This document shows positions 62,213 to 64,000 of a stretch of DNA of 64,000 nucleotides, in pieces. This DNA comes from CAYPIE01 sp964410665 (GTDB lineage Bacteria > Planctomycetota > Planctomycetia > Gemmatales > Gemmataceae): NCBI GenBank assembly GCA_964410665.1, contig CAYPIE010000011.1, positions 1-64,000 on the forward strand, given 5' to 3'. The notes beneath the pieces are model-generated. The model was given only the letters and a program-made list of their open reading frames with translations. It did no database searches and had not been told where the DNA came from. Position 1 is the first letter of the stretch; each line of letters opens with the position of its first letter. A program made the position numbers and the translations under genes.

Positions 62213-64000
62213 ATGAACCGAACCCTCTTAATCCTGGCCGCGGCCTTCTGGTCGGTTGTCCTGGTGACTGTCGATGCCCGGGCCGCGGACGTGGACTTCG
62301 CCAACCAGGTGATGCCGATCTTCACCCGCTTCGGCTGTAACACCGGTGCCTGCCATGGTGCGGCCATCGGCCGTGGCGGCTTTAAACTCTCCCTCTACGG
62401 TGGCAGCCCGAAGGCCGACTACGAGGCCATCGTCCGGCAACTCGAAGGACGCCGGATCAACCTCGCCCAACCCGAGGAGAGCCTTCTCCTACTCAAGCCG
62501 ACCGCTACGATCAAGCATGGCGGCAACCGCGTCATTGACTACGGCGACCCGAGTACCGAGCTACTGCTGGATTGGATCAAGCAGGGGGCCGCATACACCG
62601 CCGCCCGCGAGTTGCGTCGCATTGAGGTCACGCCACCGAGTCATGTTGCCGAGGTTGTCGGCCAAGCCATCCCGCTGCGTGTCACCGCCTACTACGCCGA
62701 CGGGAGCCAACGTGATGTCACCGACTGGACCGTCTTCGCCGCGGAGGATGACTCCGCGGTGCAAGTCGAGATGGATGAGGCGACTGCCACCGTCCAGCGT
62801 CGGGGTCGTCATATCGTGGTGGCTCGCTACGCAACCGAGGTGGTGCCAATCGAGCTGATTGTGCCACTGACCGAGACGAAGGTCGACCTGAGCACGGAAC
62901 CGCGGCACAACGTTATCGACGAACAGGTCCTCAAGACGCTGACCCAGCTCGGCCTGCCGGCCTCGCCACCTGTCGATGACATCACCTTCCTACGCCGAGT
63001 GACCCTTGACCTGACCGGTCGTCTGCCGAACCCTGAGCAGGTCGAGGCGTTTCTGGCTGATACCTCGCCGCACAAGCGGTCACAGTTGGTCGACCGGTTG
63101 CTGGCCTCTGAGGCGTTCACCGAGTACTGGACCCTGCAGTTGGCCAAGCTGCTGCGGATCCGCTCCGGCGGTAGGGGTGGCAGCGGCCAGGACGGGCCGG
63201 GCGTGGCCGCCTACCACCGCTGGTTGGCCGACCAGCTCCGCGACGGAACCGGCTATGATGAGTTGGCGAGGACCTTACTTACCGCCTTGGGCGATACCCA
63301 CGAGCACGGCCCCGCCAACTTTTACCGGACCACCGGCAACGCCGGCGAACAGGCGGAGTTCATGACCGAGCTATTCATGGGCAGCCGGCTCAAGTGTGCC
63401 AACTGCCACAACCATCCCCTCGATCGCTGGACCCAGGACGACTACCACGGACTGGCCGCCATCTTCGCGAAGTTGGAGGGAGGTCAGGTCATCGCCATCA
63501 ACCCCGACGCGGAAGTCACCCACCCGGTCACCCTCGAACCGGCCCGACCGCGGATCCCCGGCGGACGCTTGTTACCAGCGACGGATCCGGATGGCCGGCA
63601 GGCGCTGGCGGACTGGCTGACCGATGCGGACAACCCTTATTTCGCCAAGGCGATCGTGAACCGGCTGTGGCAACGCATGATGGGCCGCGGGCTCGTCGAG
63701 CCGGTTGACGACCTGCGGGCCACCAACCCGGCGACTCACCCCGTCCTACTCGACCAGCTTGCCGAGGATTTTGTCAGGCACGACTATCAGCTACGCCACA
63801 CTCTCAAGGTCATCGCTTGCAGCGCCACCTACGCCCGCAGTGCAAATGCCACCCCACTGAACCGGGTCGATGACCGGTTTTATTCGCACGCCCTGCGTAG
63901 GCCCCTGGAGCCAGAAGTCTTGGCCGATGCCATTTCAGACGTACTGGACATCCCCGAGAAGTATGGTGAGGAGCCAAGTGGGACCCGGGCAGTGGCGCTG
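62213..64000 (+). CDS. DUF1549/DUF1553 cytochrome-like protein, 3' end beyond the window
   Basis: The visible 596 codons have no stop. A Sec signal (LLILAAAFWSVVLVTVDARA) is followed by a PSCyt-type N-terminal region with a modified heme-like motif (CNTGACHG), then a Big-2-like beta domain (about 135-225). DUF1549 follows (VDDITFLRRVTLDLTGRLP), with CANCHNHPLDRW and then DUF1553 starting near LPATDPDGRQALADWL. In this family an intact DUF1553 runs about 250 residues, so part of the end is missing here. It is the last visible gene of the ECF/FecR operon and the usual partner of DUF1501. Confidence 0.9.
   Translation, partial: MNRTLLILAAAFWSVVLVTVDARAADVDFANQVMPIFTRFGCNTGACHGAAIGRGGFKLSLYGGSPKADYEAIVRQLEGRRINLAQPEESLLLLKPTATIKHGGNRVIDYGDPSTELLLDWIKQGAAYTAARELRRIEVTPPSHVAEVVGQAIPLRVTAYYADGSQRDVTDWTVFAAEDDSAVQVEMDEATATVQRRGRHIVVARYATEVVPIELIVPLTETKVDLSTEPRHNVIDEQVLKTLTQLGLPASPPVDDITFLRRVTLDLTGRLPNPEQVEAFLADTSPHKRSQLVDRLLASEAFTEYWTLQLAKLLRIRSGGRGGSGQDGPGVAAYHRWLADQLRDGTGYDELARTLLTALGDTHEHGPANFYRTTGNAGEQAEFMTELFMGSRLKCANCHNHPLDRWTQDDYHGLAAIFAKLEGGQVIAINPDAEVTHPVTLEPARPRIPGGRLLPATDPDGRQALADWLTDADNPYFAKAIVNRLWQRMMGRGLVEPVDDLRATNPATHPVLLDQLAEDFVRHDYQLRHTLKVIACSATYARSANATPLNRVDDRFYSHALRRPLEPEVLADAISDVLDIPEKYGEEPSGTRAVAL

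Overview
The window looks like chromosomal DNA from a GC-rich (roughly 58-62% by eye) bacterium of the Planctomycetes. The diagnostic content is three formylglycine-type sulfatase loci, DUF1501, DUF1552, DUF1592 and DUF1549 secreted redox/cytochrome-like proteins with Tat or Sec signals, two ECF sigma factors (one followed by a FecR-like protein), DUF4058, csrA, and heme-motif/thioredoxin hybrid proteins. Genus cannot be read from the sequence.

Layout. 0-2.4 kb: a secreted metallophosphoesterase with its terminator, a possible small RNA, and a four-tRNA cluster (Gln, Arg, Arg, Pro). 2.5-3.8 kb: an ArsR regulator with two VOC-fold genes behind a readable promoter/operator. 4.5-7.1 kb: a Tat-exported protein of unknown function, a membrane-protein pseudogene and a decayed tRNA-Gln. 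7.2-12.3 kb: a polysaccharide locus (GH99-like protein plus a protein carrying two complete sulfatase domains) and a TetR regulator. 12.8-20.7 kb: a methyltransferase, a mosaic acyltransferase with ankyrin, PA14 and TM2 parts, csrA, and a multi-PAS histidine kinase with its LuxR-type response regulator. 21-30 kb: a sulfatase, small membrane proteins, an SDR, MarR plus a secreted esterase, and a sialic-acid-type pair (NanA-like lyase, then a NanM-like propeller fused to a sodium:solute symporter). 30.3-33.6 kb: an ECF sigma factor, a small membrane partner, and a 790-residue coiled-coil/thioredoxin-fold gene interrupted by one in-frame UGA. 33.7-43 kb: miscellaneous enzymes, a sigma-54 activator, a thioredoxin/PDZ protein, a PHB-depolymerase-type esterase and a GH13 enzyme. 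43-50 kb: an eroded accessory zone with repeat elements, truncated genes, one intact and one decayed DUF4058 copy, an HTH protein and a GT39-type membrane protein. 50-55 kb: a hydratase, then a DUF1592/DUF1552 pair. 55.6-64 kb: ECF sigma - FecR-like - thioredoxin-like - cytochrome - DUF1501 - DUF1549/1553, the last running off the end.

The strongest unusual signal is at 31277-33649. Two open stretches in the same frame are joined across a single TGA codon (32360-32362) that follows a Cys codon inside a thioredoxin-like segment. A small stem-loop 13-30 nt downstream meets the published bacterial SECIS rules, and related helical repeats occur on both sides of the TGA. I read this as a candidate selenoprotein with a Cys-Sec pair, expressed from a locus headed by its own ECF sigma factor.

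Other results worth keeping: promoter/operator palindromes for three local repressors (ArsR, MarR, TetR); several mosaic proteins; and a set of dispersed and composite inverted-repeat elements in the intergenic spaces between 30 and 46 kb.
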